The position numbers and the translations under genes are program-made. A DNA stretch of 43,408 nucleotides from Candidatus Bathyarchaeota archaeon (GTDB lineage Archaea; Thermoproteota; Bathyarchaeia; Bathyarchaeales; Bathyarchaeaceae), in assembly GCA_020350305.1 (NCBI GenBank), contig CP070709.1, forward strand, positions 836,010 through 879,417, written 5' to 3'. The notes under the pieces are model-generated. The model was not told the DNA's origin, did not search any database, and saw only the letters and a list, made by a program, of their open reading frames with translations. Below, one piece after another: positions 25,766 to 35,497 of the stretch (position 1 is its first letter; the number at the start of each line of letters is the position of its first letter).

Positions 25766-26536
25766 ATGACTAAAGCAATATTGGTTGATCTCCGGAAATG
25801 TATTGGGTGCCGCGCCTGTCAAGTCGCATGCAAACGTTGGAACGATCGAGAAGCAGAAGAAACAACTTTGAACGCAACACCTGGGAGTGAATGGACCAAC
25901 CCAAGAGATCTGTCACCACAAACATACACCTACATTAGGTTTGTAGGGGAGGGAGAGGGTGAGGAATTCCGATGGCACTTCGCCAAAGTCCAGTGTATGC
26001 ATTGTCATGAGCCACAGTGCGTTGCTGTGTGCCCGACGAAGGCCCTTTATAAAACCAAAGAAGGCCCCGTACTCTGGGACCCTGACCTGTGCATAGGTTG
26101 TGGATATTGCCTTCAAGGGTGCCCCTTCGGCGTCCCGAGGTTTGACCATGAGACAAAGAAAATCGAGAAGTGCACATTTTGTGCAGAGAGACTATTGAAG
26201 AAACTAGAGCCTGCTTGTGTTCAGGCATGCCCTACCGATGCTCTGTTAATGGGCGATCACGATGAAATCCATAACAAAGTAGACGAAGCAGAGATATCAG
26301 GTGCTTATGTATACGGGAAAGAAGAGGCAGGCGGAACATCATGGATCTACGTCTCTGATGTCCCTCTAACAGGCTTAAATTTTCCCAAGGTTGCACCTAA
26401 GACCCCGTCGATTCATGCTAGAGATCTTTTAGGTGAATTCGCGGTAGTTGGTTTGGTTGGCGGCGCTGCCGTTTACGCTCTGCAGCAGTATTCTGAACGA
26501 AGGAAAAAGATTGAGGAGTCACGTAAGGAGGAGTAA
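25766..26536 (+). CDS. fdhB: Formate dehydrogenase Fe-S subunit FdhB (FdnH/HybA-like)
   Basis: The protein has 256 residues with sixteen cysteines in four ferredoxin motifs: Cys12/15/18/22, Cys77/80/85/89, Cys109/112/115/119 and Cys136/139/151/155. The arrangement matches FdnH, DmsB and PsrB electron-transfer subunits. A hydrophobic helix near residues 220-240 (EFAVVGLVGGAAVYALQQY) predicts a membrane anchor, as in FdnH. It has no signal of its own and probably travels out with FdhA. It starts 11 bases after fdhA and is followed three bases later by the NrfD-like gene. Confidence 0.92.
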   Translation: MTKAILVDLRKCIGCRACQVACKRWNDREAEETTLNATPGSEWTNPRDLSPQTYTYIRFVGEGEGEEFRWHFAKVQCMHCHEPQCVAVCPTKALYKTKEGPVLWDPDLCIGCGYCLQGCPFGVPRFDHETKKIEKCTFCAERLLKKLEPACVQACPTDALLMGDHDEIHNKVDEAEISGAYVYGKEEAGGTSWIYVSDVPLTGLNFPKVAPKTPSIHARDLLGEFAVVGLVGGAAVYALQQYSERRKKIEESRKEE

Positions 26537-26539
26537 GAA

Positions 26540-27442
26540 ATGGTTCAAATTGAGTGGGATTTGCTTGTAGCCGCTGATCTGTTCCTGTCTGGATTAGGGG
26601 CAGGTGCTTACATAACCGCGGCATTGGCAGATATCAAGGGTGGAAAAAAATACGAAAAATTGGCGAGATTTGGCTCCCATTTGAGCTGGCCTTTGATCAT
26701 AATTGGTCTAGGTATTCTAATACTACACATGGGGAGGCCGGAACTAAACAACCCTACACACATTATGAACATATTCAGTAATCTCCCATCATCTATGCTG
26801 ACAATTGAAGCCCTCCTTTCAGGTGCTGTCATAGCTATTGGGGCCGCAACAAGCTTCCTTTGGCTAGCAAGATGGAAGAAAATATGGTTGCGGACACTTG
26901 TAGAGATCGTGGGCATAGTAACTGCTTCGTGCTTGGCTGCATCATCTGGGCTTGTCCTAGCACTTTCGAGGGGAATACCCTTCTGGGAATCAGCCTTCCT
27001 ACCTTGGATCTTCGCAATATCAGCTGTGTTGGCGGGGCTTGCATTGGTTGGTCTGACTGAGACACACTTGGGTTCTTTACTCTTTCCACGCTTTTCCGCA
27101 AAGCCTGAATCAACCATACTGAACCTCATAACCAGATACACTTCAATGATGACACTGGCCCTTCTGATAACAATCGCATTTTACCTAGCCGATATAGCGG
27201 TCGTTGGAGAAGCAACAGTTGGCATCTCAAATCTTGTAATGGGCTCAATGAGCATAATTTTCTGGCCATCTCTTATCATAGGCTTCATCGTACCACTCGC
27301 ACTCAGAGTCTCAATAACAAAGCGAGTCAAAGAACCAGGCACAGAAACAGGGATCAAATTCTTATCGCTGGTGAGCTTTTTATGCATCATAATCGGAGTC
27401 TTTGCCCTAAGATACGCAATTATGATAGTAGGACAACTATAG
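26540..27442 (+). CDS. nrfD: NrfD/PsrC-like membrane subunit
   Basis: The protein has 300 residues and about eight hydrophobic segments. The start WDLLVAADLFLSGLGAGAYI, then LGILILHMGRPELNNP, is the NrfD/PsrC pattern, and LSRGIPFWESAFLPWIFAIS is the typical fourth helix region. It anchors FdhA-FdhB and probably hands electrons to a lipid-soluble carrier such as a menaquinone. No heme-binding cytochrome b subunit of the FdnI type is present. The following 27443-27689 spacer has no gene I can support. Confidence 0.88.
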   Translation: MVQIEWDLLVAADLFLSGLGAGAYITAALADIKGGKKYEKLARFGSHLSWPLIIIGLGILILHMGRPELNNPTHIMNIFSNLPSSMLTIEALLSGAVIAIGAATSFLWLARWKKIWLRTLVEIVGIVTASCLAASSGLVLALSRGIPFWESAFLPWIFAISAVLAGLALVGLTETHLGSLLFPRFSAKPESTILNLITRYTSMMTLALLITIAFYLADIAVVGEATVGISNLVMGSMSIIFWPSLIIGFIVPLALRVSITKRVKEPGTETGIKFLSLVSFLCIIIGVFALRYAIMIVGQL

Positions 27443-27689
27443 ACTAGAATGGTGAACGATATAGGGTAATCACAAAAGGAGAATTCTAGCGCTTCCCAGA
27501 TGCGGTGCGCGCAAACAAATACTCTTATCTACACGCGCACATTCTCACTATTCTCTGATGGTGGAAAGCCCATGAGAATAGCTGGCTCAAGGAACACTTC
27601 AAAACTCCTCAATACGATGACGTTAGCTGTTCTTAATGTTATGTTCACTGTTGGAATTACAATGAACACTACGAAAGTGAGGATATACT

Positions 27690-28577
27690 ATGCGAAACGT
27701 GCTACTTGCTTATTATGATAAACTGAAAGTGATCGATTCAGAGCTGGCTAAAGCTCTCCACGATATCGAGCCAGATAGCCTCTGTGAAGCTTCGAGACAT
27801 CTTCTAAGAGCGGATGGGAAGAAGATTCGACCACTTTTGACTCTGTTGTCTTGTGAAGCTGTTGGTGGAGACGCAAAGGACGCCCTGAGCGCCGCAATCG
27901 CAGTTGAACTCCTACACGTTGCTTCTCTTATTCATGACGATATTCTGGACGGCGACACTCTCAGGAGAGGAAAAAGAACAGTCCATTCTGTTTGGGGAAC
28001 AAAAATTGCAATCATAGCAGGAGACCTCTTAATCGGGAAAGCAGTCGAAATAGGAACTCGCACTAACTACCTTAGGGTACTGACCCTTGCCGCTCAAGCT
28101 GCAGTTGAAATGTGCGAAGGAGAAATCTTGGAAATTGAACTGCAAGAAAATCTGAGGGAAATCTCTGGGCAAATGTGTCTTAAGATCATCAAAAAGAAAT
28201 CCGCGAGTTTGATCAGAGTCGCTGCAGAGTCGGGGGCCATAATAGGTGGGGGCTCGGAAGATGTTGTTAAGTCCATATCGAAGTATGGTGAACTGATGGG
28301 AATGGCTTTTCAAATTAGGGATGACGTTTTGAATTTTATTTCTAACGAAGATATTTTCAAAAAGCCTGTGAAAACTGACTTGTTGGCGATGAGGCCTAAT
28401 TTGGTTCTTTTCCACCGTATCAACTGCAAGTCAGGTAACGGGATGAAAATTGTCCAAGGAATGGCTGAAGACTTCTGTGAGAAGGCAAAACTGGAGATTA
28501 AGAAACTAGAACTCAGACACGAGTCAAAAATAGCAATGGAGGCATTGGCTGATTTCGCGTGTCAAAGACTTTATTAG
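27690..28577 (+). CDS. Polyprenyl (geranylgeranyl-type) diphosphate synthase
   Basis: The protein has 295 residues. It has GKKIRP (residues 43-48), the first Asp-rich motif HDDILDGDTLRRGKRTVH (Asp83, Asp84, Asp87) and a second motif region FQIRDDVLNF. There the third Asp of DDxxD is Asn215, followed by KPVKTDL. It condenses isopentenyl diphosphate onto allylic diphosphates to make C20 or longer chains for archaeal lipids or quinones. GTGAGG lies about eight bases before the ATG. The Asn change may alter chain length or activity. Confidence 0.85.
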   Translation: MRNVLLAYYDKLKVIDSELAKALHDIEPDSLCEASRHLLRADGKKIRPLLTLLSCEAVGGDAKDALSAAIAVELLHVASLIHDDILDGDTLRRGKRTVHSVWGTKIAIIAGDLLIGKAVEIGTRTNYLRVLTLAAQAAVEMCEGEILEIELQENLREISGQMCLKIIKKKSASLIRVAAESGAIIGGGSEDVVKSISKYGELMGMAFQIRDDVLNFISNEDIFKKPVKTDLLAMRPNLVLFHRINCKSGNGMKIVQGMAEDFCEKAKLEIKKLELRHESKIAMEALADFACQRLY

Positions 28578-28586
28578 CACAATTTA

Positions 28587-28648
28587 GTGTATACGCATGC
28601 ACGTTATACGTGACACAAACACTCACGAAAAGTCGCATGCATGCATGG
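28587..28648. repeat. Alternating purine-pyrimidine tracts in a convergent spacer
   Basis: GTGTATACGCATGCACG (28587-28603) with the near-palindrome ACGTTATACGT, and CGCATGCATGCATGG (28634-28648), lie between the 3' ends of the polyprenyl synthase and nfnB genes. They may help end transcription or be sites for a chromatin protein. Confidence 0.5.
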
Positions 28649-28704
28649 TCGTAGAAGAATGATAACGGCCTTCACAACGTTAATGAATTACCAGAGCAAA
28701 ATCG

Positions 28705-30932
<2,228 letters not shown>

Positions 30933-30933
30933 G

Positions 30934-33072
30934 CTAGTCGCCTCCTCCTTCAACCCTCAAAGGATTCGGTCCAAGCTTCCTTATTTTTTCCACAAAATTA
31001 GTCATCATAGTAGCGAATTTCTGCCCTTCAGAAGATGAAGCATAATCTATTTCAAGCCGTCCTGGATTTATGTCAAGTGCTGGCAGAGATTTTTTCATTA
31101 CTTCCACCTTGTTTCTGGCCTTCACGTTACCATCTACGTAATGGCAGTCGCCGATGAGGCATCCCGTTATGATAACTCCGTCAGCACCATTCTGAAAAGC
31201 CTTTAAAACATGAAGCACATCCACCCTGCCGCTGCATGGAACGCGCAAGATTCGGACATTTGGCGGATATTGAATCCTTGATACCCCTGCAAGGTCAGCA
31301 GCACCATAAGAACACCATTGACATGCAAAACACAGTATAATTGGATCGAAACTATCGCCCAAGCTTGCAAGCTTCTTCGGTTTGAGAAGCGCTTCAATGG
31401 CAGCCACAATCTGCTTATCTGTGAAGTGGATGAGTTGCATGGCGCCCATAGGACATTCCGCAGCGCATACACCGCAACCTTTGCAATTAGCCTCAATAAT
31501 ATTGGGCAGTCCAAAGGATGAGGCCTCAATGGCGTTGAAAATGCATGAAACTACACATGCATCACAGGTGACACATATGTCCTTTTCAACTGTTGCCTTA
31601 ACGGCTTCAGCCTTTATCCTCTTAGTAGCCATCGGAATCCCTGCCCTAGAGGCTGCAGCACAGGCTTGAGCGATGCTTTCATTAACATCTTTCGGACCGT
31701 GGGCTGTGCCACAAACATATATGCCGTCTGATGCAAAGTCAACAGGCCTAAGCTTTGGGTGCGCCTCAAAAAAGAAGCCATCAACGCCCAAAGGTACTTT
31801 AAGTGTAGAAGAAAGTTTTTTCCCATCTTCATGTTGAACTAGAGGTACTGATAAAACAACCAAGTCACTGTCAATTTCAATTACAGCGTCTAAGTACGCG
31901 TCATAGACTGTAACAATCAATTTTCCATCAGGTTTTGAAGCGATTTTTGGAGGTCGGTCGGTGTCATACCGAATGAAATTGATGAACTTCGCCCTTGCCT
32001 CACGGTAAAAATCTTCGTATTCTCCGTAAGTTTGCAGGTCTCGAAAAAGTATGTTGATTTCCACATCGGGACATAATTTTTTGAGGAGTAGAGCGTTGTT
32101 GAGGGCTACCATGCAGCATATTCTTGAGCAGTAGGTTCTGCCGGTTTTTTCTCTGGCCCCGACACATTGGATCATAACAACCTTCTTAGGCTTTTTGAGT
32201 TCGCCCCTTTTGAGAAAACGCTCAAGCTCAAGCTGCGTTATAACGTTTTCATTTTCCTTATATCCGTACATTTCCACGGGCTTGAAATCTTCGGCTCCAG
32301 TGGCTACGATTATTGTTCCTACGTTGATTTGTGCATGCTCGTTTGAACCATTCTTTTGAAGCGTTACGTCAAAATTTCCAATGAAACCCTTCACTTCTTC
32401 AACAAGAGTTGACATGAGCAAGTGTATATTGCCGTTGGCCTTGACGGCTGTAACAGCTTCACTTAGTACTTCTGAGGCATCACGTTCGGTAGGCTGCAGC
32501 TTATGCAAGTATCTTAGCATTCCACCAAGTTCGGCTTCCTTCTCAACCAAATGGACATTGAATCTTTGTCTTGCAAGGGACATAGCCGCTGTCATCCCAG
32601 CTATGCCCCCGCCTATAACCAGTGCTGAGGGATTTATCTCGAGTTCTGGCTCCATCTGCGACTCAAGGAAGCTTGCTTTTGCAACCGCCATTCTAACGAG
32701 ATCTTTAGCCTTTTCTGTTGCTTCTTTAGGTTGTTGCATGTGAACCCATGAGCAGTGCTCCCTTATGTTAACCATTTCAAAAAGGTATTTGTTTAATCCA
32801 GCTTCTTCGCACGCATTTCTGAAAACTGGTTCATGGGTTGCGGGTGTGCAAGATGCGACTATGACTCGGTTGAGTTTATGCTTCTTTATGCATTCCTTAA
32901 TGAGATTTAATCCAGCAGATGAGCACATATAGAGGTTTTCTTTGGCGCAAACAACATTGGGTAGAGTCTTAGCATACTCTGCAACCACTGGCACGTCGAC
33001 TACTCCGCCAATGTTAAAGCCACAGTCGCAGATGAAAACACCAATTCTTATTTCTTCTTTACCCCCTTTCAT
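30934..33072 (-). CDS. HdrA C-half fused to intact MvhD
   Basis: The protein has 712 residues. The order is: the HdrA N-terminal domain (GVFICDCGFNIGG, ASCTPATHEP, CSWVH; 1-140), an FAD fold (VIGGGIAGMTAAMSL) without the DCxxC motif, two ferredoxin motifs (CVTCDACVVSC, CKGCGVCAAECP) with the tail FTDKQIVAAIEALL, and an MvhD domain near residues 575-705. That domain keeps all cysteines (CFACQWCSYG, PCSGRVD, GCLIGDCHYVDGN). The first 560 residues equal the second half of the tandem HdrA at 2914-5931. It overlaps the HdrA N-half gene by four bases. QmoB has a similar HdrA-MvhD build and is the main alternative label. Confidence 0.88.
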   Translation of the reverse strand: MKGGKEEIRIGVFICDCGFNIGGVVDVPVVAEYAKTLPNVVCAKENLYMCSSAGLNLIKECIKKHKLNRVIVASCTPATHEPVFRNACEEAGLNKYLFEMVNIREHCSWVHMQQPKEATEKAKDLVRMAVAKASFLESQMEPELEINPSALVIGGGIAGMTAAMSLARQRFNVHLVEKEAELGGMLRYLHKLQPTERDASEVLSEAVTAVKANGNIHLLMSTLVEEVKGFIGNFDVTLQKNGSNEHAQINVGTIIVATGAEDFKPVEMYGYKENENVITQLELERFLKRGELKKPKKVVMIQCVGAREKTGRTYCSRICCMVALNNALLLKKLCPDVEINILFRDLQTYGEYEDFYREARAKFINFIRYDTDRPPKIASKPDGKLIVTVYDAYLDAVIEIDSDLVVLSVPLVQHEDGKKLSSTLKVPLGVDGFFFEAHPKLRPVDFASDGIYVCGTAHGPKDVNESIAQACAAASRAGIPMATKRIKAEAVKATVEKDICVTCDACVVSCIFNAIEASSFGLPNIIEANCKGCGVCAAECPMGAMQLIHFTDKQIVAAIEALLKPKKLASLGDSFDPIILCFACQWCSYGAADLAGVSRIQYPPNVRILRVPCSGRVDVLHVLKAFQNGADGVIITGCLIGDCHYVDGNVKARNKVEVMKKSLPALDINPGRLEIDYASSSEGQKFATMMTNFVEKIRKLGPNPLRVEGGGD

Positions 33073-34391
33073 TCCACTGCCTCCCCCGCAACTGTGGATA
33101 CAGTCACTTCCGCGGCCCTAGCTGCCGCTGCACTGGCTTGCGTAACCGATTCAGAAATGTCCTTAGGCGATTGACAATATCCACAAATGAAGACCCCTTC
33201 TACGTTTGTTTCAACAGGCATAAGTAACGGGTCTTTTGTTTTGAAAAAGCCGTATTCATTCAATTCTAAATTGAAAATTTTTGCCAGAACTTTATTATCT
33301 TCTCTTGGAATTAAAGCTGGACAAAGCACAACCAAATCCGTACTAAGCTCTTCCATCTTTCCACTAAAGACGTCCAAGTATCGAACCAAAAGATCCTTTG
33401 TCGAAAGGTCTTCTAGGATTGTGGATGGACGCCCGTTAATGTACTTGACGTCCCATTCGTCTCTGGCTCTGCTGACGAATTCTTGGAATCGTTTTCCAAA
33501 TACTCTTAGATCCATGTACAAAATGTAAACTTCACATTCTGGATCGTGTTCTCTGACTAGGATTGCCTCTTTTGTGGCATACATACAGCACACACTTGAG
33601 CAATATGGTAATCCCTTTTGTTGGGTTCTTGAGCCAACGCATTGTATGAAAACTATTCTGTGGGGATGCTTGTTATCTGAAGGTCTCAAAAGCTCTCCAC
33701 GGGTTGGTCCGGAAGCATTAATGAGCCTTTCGAATTCTAGTGACAGAAGAACGTTCTTGTATCTTTTATAACCATACTCGCTTATCGACGCTGGGTCATA
33801 AATCTCTAGGCCTGTGGCCAATACTATGCTTGAAACATTAAGCGTTATTTCCTCAGGTTTTTGATCGAAGTTGATTGCATGTGGTTGGCAGAATTTTTCG
33901 CATATCCTGCATACTCCTTTTTGGAAGTAGAGGCAGTGGTCTTTGTCTATGCTTGTGACGCGTGGAACTGCTTGTGGAAAAAGCATATAGATTGCCTTTC
34001 GCATTCCCATGCCCACATCAAATTCGCTCGGTACCTTAACTGGGCACTTTTCAGTGCATGCACTGCAACCGGTACATTTGTTAGCGTCGACATACCTAGG
34101 GTTTTTCAAGACTTTAGCTTTGAAGTTTCCAGCAGAACCAGTAACTTCCTTAACTTCTGAGCACGTAAGCAGTTTGATTTTTGGGTGGCGGAAGCACTCG
34201 ATCATTTTTGGAGCGAGTATGCATATGGAACAATCCATCGTTGGAAACGTCTTGTCAAGCTGCGCCATTCGTCCTCCAATGCCTGGAGATTTCTCCACAA
34301 GATAGACTGTGAGTCCTCGATTAGCAAGGTCCAAAGATGCCTGTATTCCAGCTATGCCCGCGCCGACCACAAGTACAGCACTGTTGCCCAA
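33069..34391 (-). CDS. HdrA N-half flavoprotein with inserted ferredoxin
   Basis: The protein has 440 residues. It begins directly with an FAD fold (VVGAGIAGIQASLDL), then DCSICILAPKM (Cys54, Cys57) and two Fe-S motifs, CTGCSACTEKCP and the wider CLYFQKGVCRICEKFC. It lacks the HdrA N-terminal domain and the C-terminal ferredoxin, both of which are in the next gene. The two genes together reproduce the tandem HdrA of region 1. The TTG start has AGGAGG eight bases upstream. QmoA is related, but usually lacks this ferredoxin insert. Confidence 0.87.
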   Translation of the reverse strand: MGNSAVLVVGAGIAGIQASLDLANRGLTVYLVEKSPGIGGRMAQLDKTFPTMDCSICILAPKMIECFRHPKIKLLTCSEVKEVTGSAGNFKAKVLKNPRYVDANKCTGCSACTEKCPVKVPSEFDVGMGMRKAIYMLFPQAVPRVTSIDKDHCLYFQKGVCRICEKFCQPHAINFDQKPEEITLNVSSIVLATGLEIYDPASISEYGYKRYKNVLLSLEFERLINASGPTRGELLRPSDNKHPHRIVFIQCVGSRTQQKGLPYCSSVCCMYATKEAILVREHDPECEVYILYMDLRVFGKRFQEFVSRARDEWDVKYINGRPSTILEDLSTKDLLVRYLDVFSGKMEELSTDLVVLCPALIPREDNKVLAKIFNLELNEYGFFKTKDPLLMPVETNVEGVFICGYCQSPKDISESVTQASAAAARAAEVTVSTVAGEAVE

Positions 34392-34411
34392 GTTATTTTC
34401 CTCCTATGTTT

Positions 34412-34427
34412 ACATGCATACGCGCAG
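34412..34427. repeat. Alternating purine-pyrimidine tract upstream of the HdrA N-half gene
   Basis: ACATGCATACGCGCAG lies in the 127-base spacer 34392-34518. It is 21 bases before the TTG start and next to its ribosome site. It resembles tracts at 17388-17399 and 28634-28648. Confidence 0.45.
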
Positions 34428-34518
34428 CAATGTCTTTTTTCCTCTGACGAATTGAGAGTAATCCACTTCTTAGTTTGAAACTTAAACCTTTCTCTGAGCA
34501 TCTCACAAACATAGAGAA

Positions 34519-35460
34519 TTAGCCTTTGTAGTAGTATGGTCTTTTGATGTAGCCAAATGCTTCAGTAGCCGCTACAATAGCTTGTCCAACGGCTGTTCCA
34601 ATCTGTTTAACAGGGTTCGCGGTCACGTCACCCGCAGCATATACACCGTGGATATTCGTTCTTTGACGATTGTCAACAATAACGTAGCCATCTTTATCTA
34701 CTTCAACCCCAGCTTCTTTAGCAATTTGACTGTTCGGCACTTCACCAACCTGAATAAACACGCCGTCAACATCCATTTGTCTAGTCTCACTGGTTTTGTT
34801 GTTAAATAGGATAACATCCTTCACTTTGACGTCGCCTCTGATTTCTTTAAGTTCTGTGTTCAACAGAATATCCACCTTTTGCGCTGGGAGGTCCTTCACA
34901 AGTGCTTCTTCGGCTCTTAACTGACCTCTTCGATGAGCCAACTTGACGTCAGATGTTAGATTCGCGAGGTATATTGTGGAGACGACAGCTGCGTTTCCAC
35001 CACCTATGACAATTACCTTTTTCCCTTTAAAGAGTGGTCCGTCGCACAGCGTGCAATAGCTGATTCCTCTGCCACGAAACTCTTTTTCACCGGGTACTCC
35101 AAGCTCCTTGTAATGACAGCCAGGAGCAATAATCACAGCACGGGCTGAGTAGGTGGCTCTGTCCGTTTTAACGATTCTTCTTTCATCCTTAACATTTAGT
35201 TCAATGAACTTTTCTAACTGTCTGATTTCAGCGCCCACTTTTCTACAGTGCTCAGCCATTCTATCAACTAAATCGCGCCCACTGATGCCCTCAGAAAAGC
35301 CTGGGTAGTTCTCAACTAATGGGGTTTCAGCAACTGCGCCTCCCAGAGTTTTTTCCTCAAGAATCAGCGTTTCAAGTCCGCTTCGAGCTCCATAAATACC
35401 CGCCGTAAGACCAGCTGGTCCTGCGCCGATGATAATTAAGTCCCAACTCTCCATTCTCAT
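34519..35460 (-). CDS. Thioredoxin-reductase-like flavoprotein
   Basis: The protein has 313 residues from ATG 35460; ATG 35454 is equally possible, and the longer reading from 35529 would run into the preceding hdrA gene. It shows the FAD fold [19 protein letters not shown], the redox-active disulfide motif CTLCDGPLF, the NADPH fold VIGGGNAAVVSTIYLAN and the C-terminal YAAGDVTANPVKQIGTA. It would move electrons between NAD(P)H and a small thiol protein. Its place between two HdrA genes suggests a link of the Hdr hub to thiol chemistry. Confidence 0.85.
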   Translation of the reverse strand: MRMESWDLIIIGAGPAGLTAGIYGARSGLETLILEEKTLGGAVAETPLVENYPGFSEGISGRDLVDRMAEHCRKVGAEIRQLEKFIELNVKDERRIVKTDRATYSARAVIIAPGCHYKELGVPGEKEFRGRGISYCTLCDGPLFKGKKVIVIGGGNAAVVSTIYLANLTSDVKLAHRRGQLRAEEALVKDLPAQKVDILLNTELKEIRGDVKVKDVILFNNKTSETRQMDVDGVFIQVGEVPNSQIAKEAGVEVDKDGYVIVDNRQRTNIHGVYAAGDVTANPVKQIGTAVGQAIVAATEAFGYIKRPYYYKG

Positions 35461-35497
35461 CAACAGCCCATACGCTTCACATGAGTTCCTAACTATC

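Noticed and set aside
27500..27718. Open frame of 72 codons on the plus strand before the prenyl synthase
   Set aside because: No recognisable motif, overlap with the start of the following gene, and base composition like a spacer.
30934..34391. Labelling the pair as QmoA/QmoB
   Set aside because: The first protein carries a ferredoxin insert that QmoA normally lacks, no QmoC or sulfate-reduction gene is nearby, and the pair aligns with the tandem HdrA of this window; kept only as an alternative.
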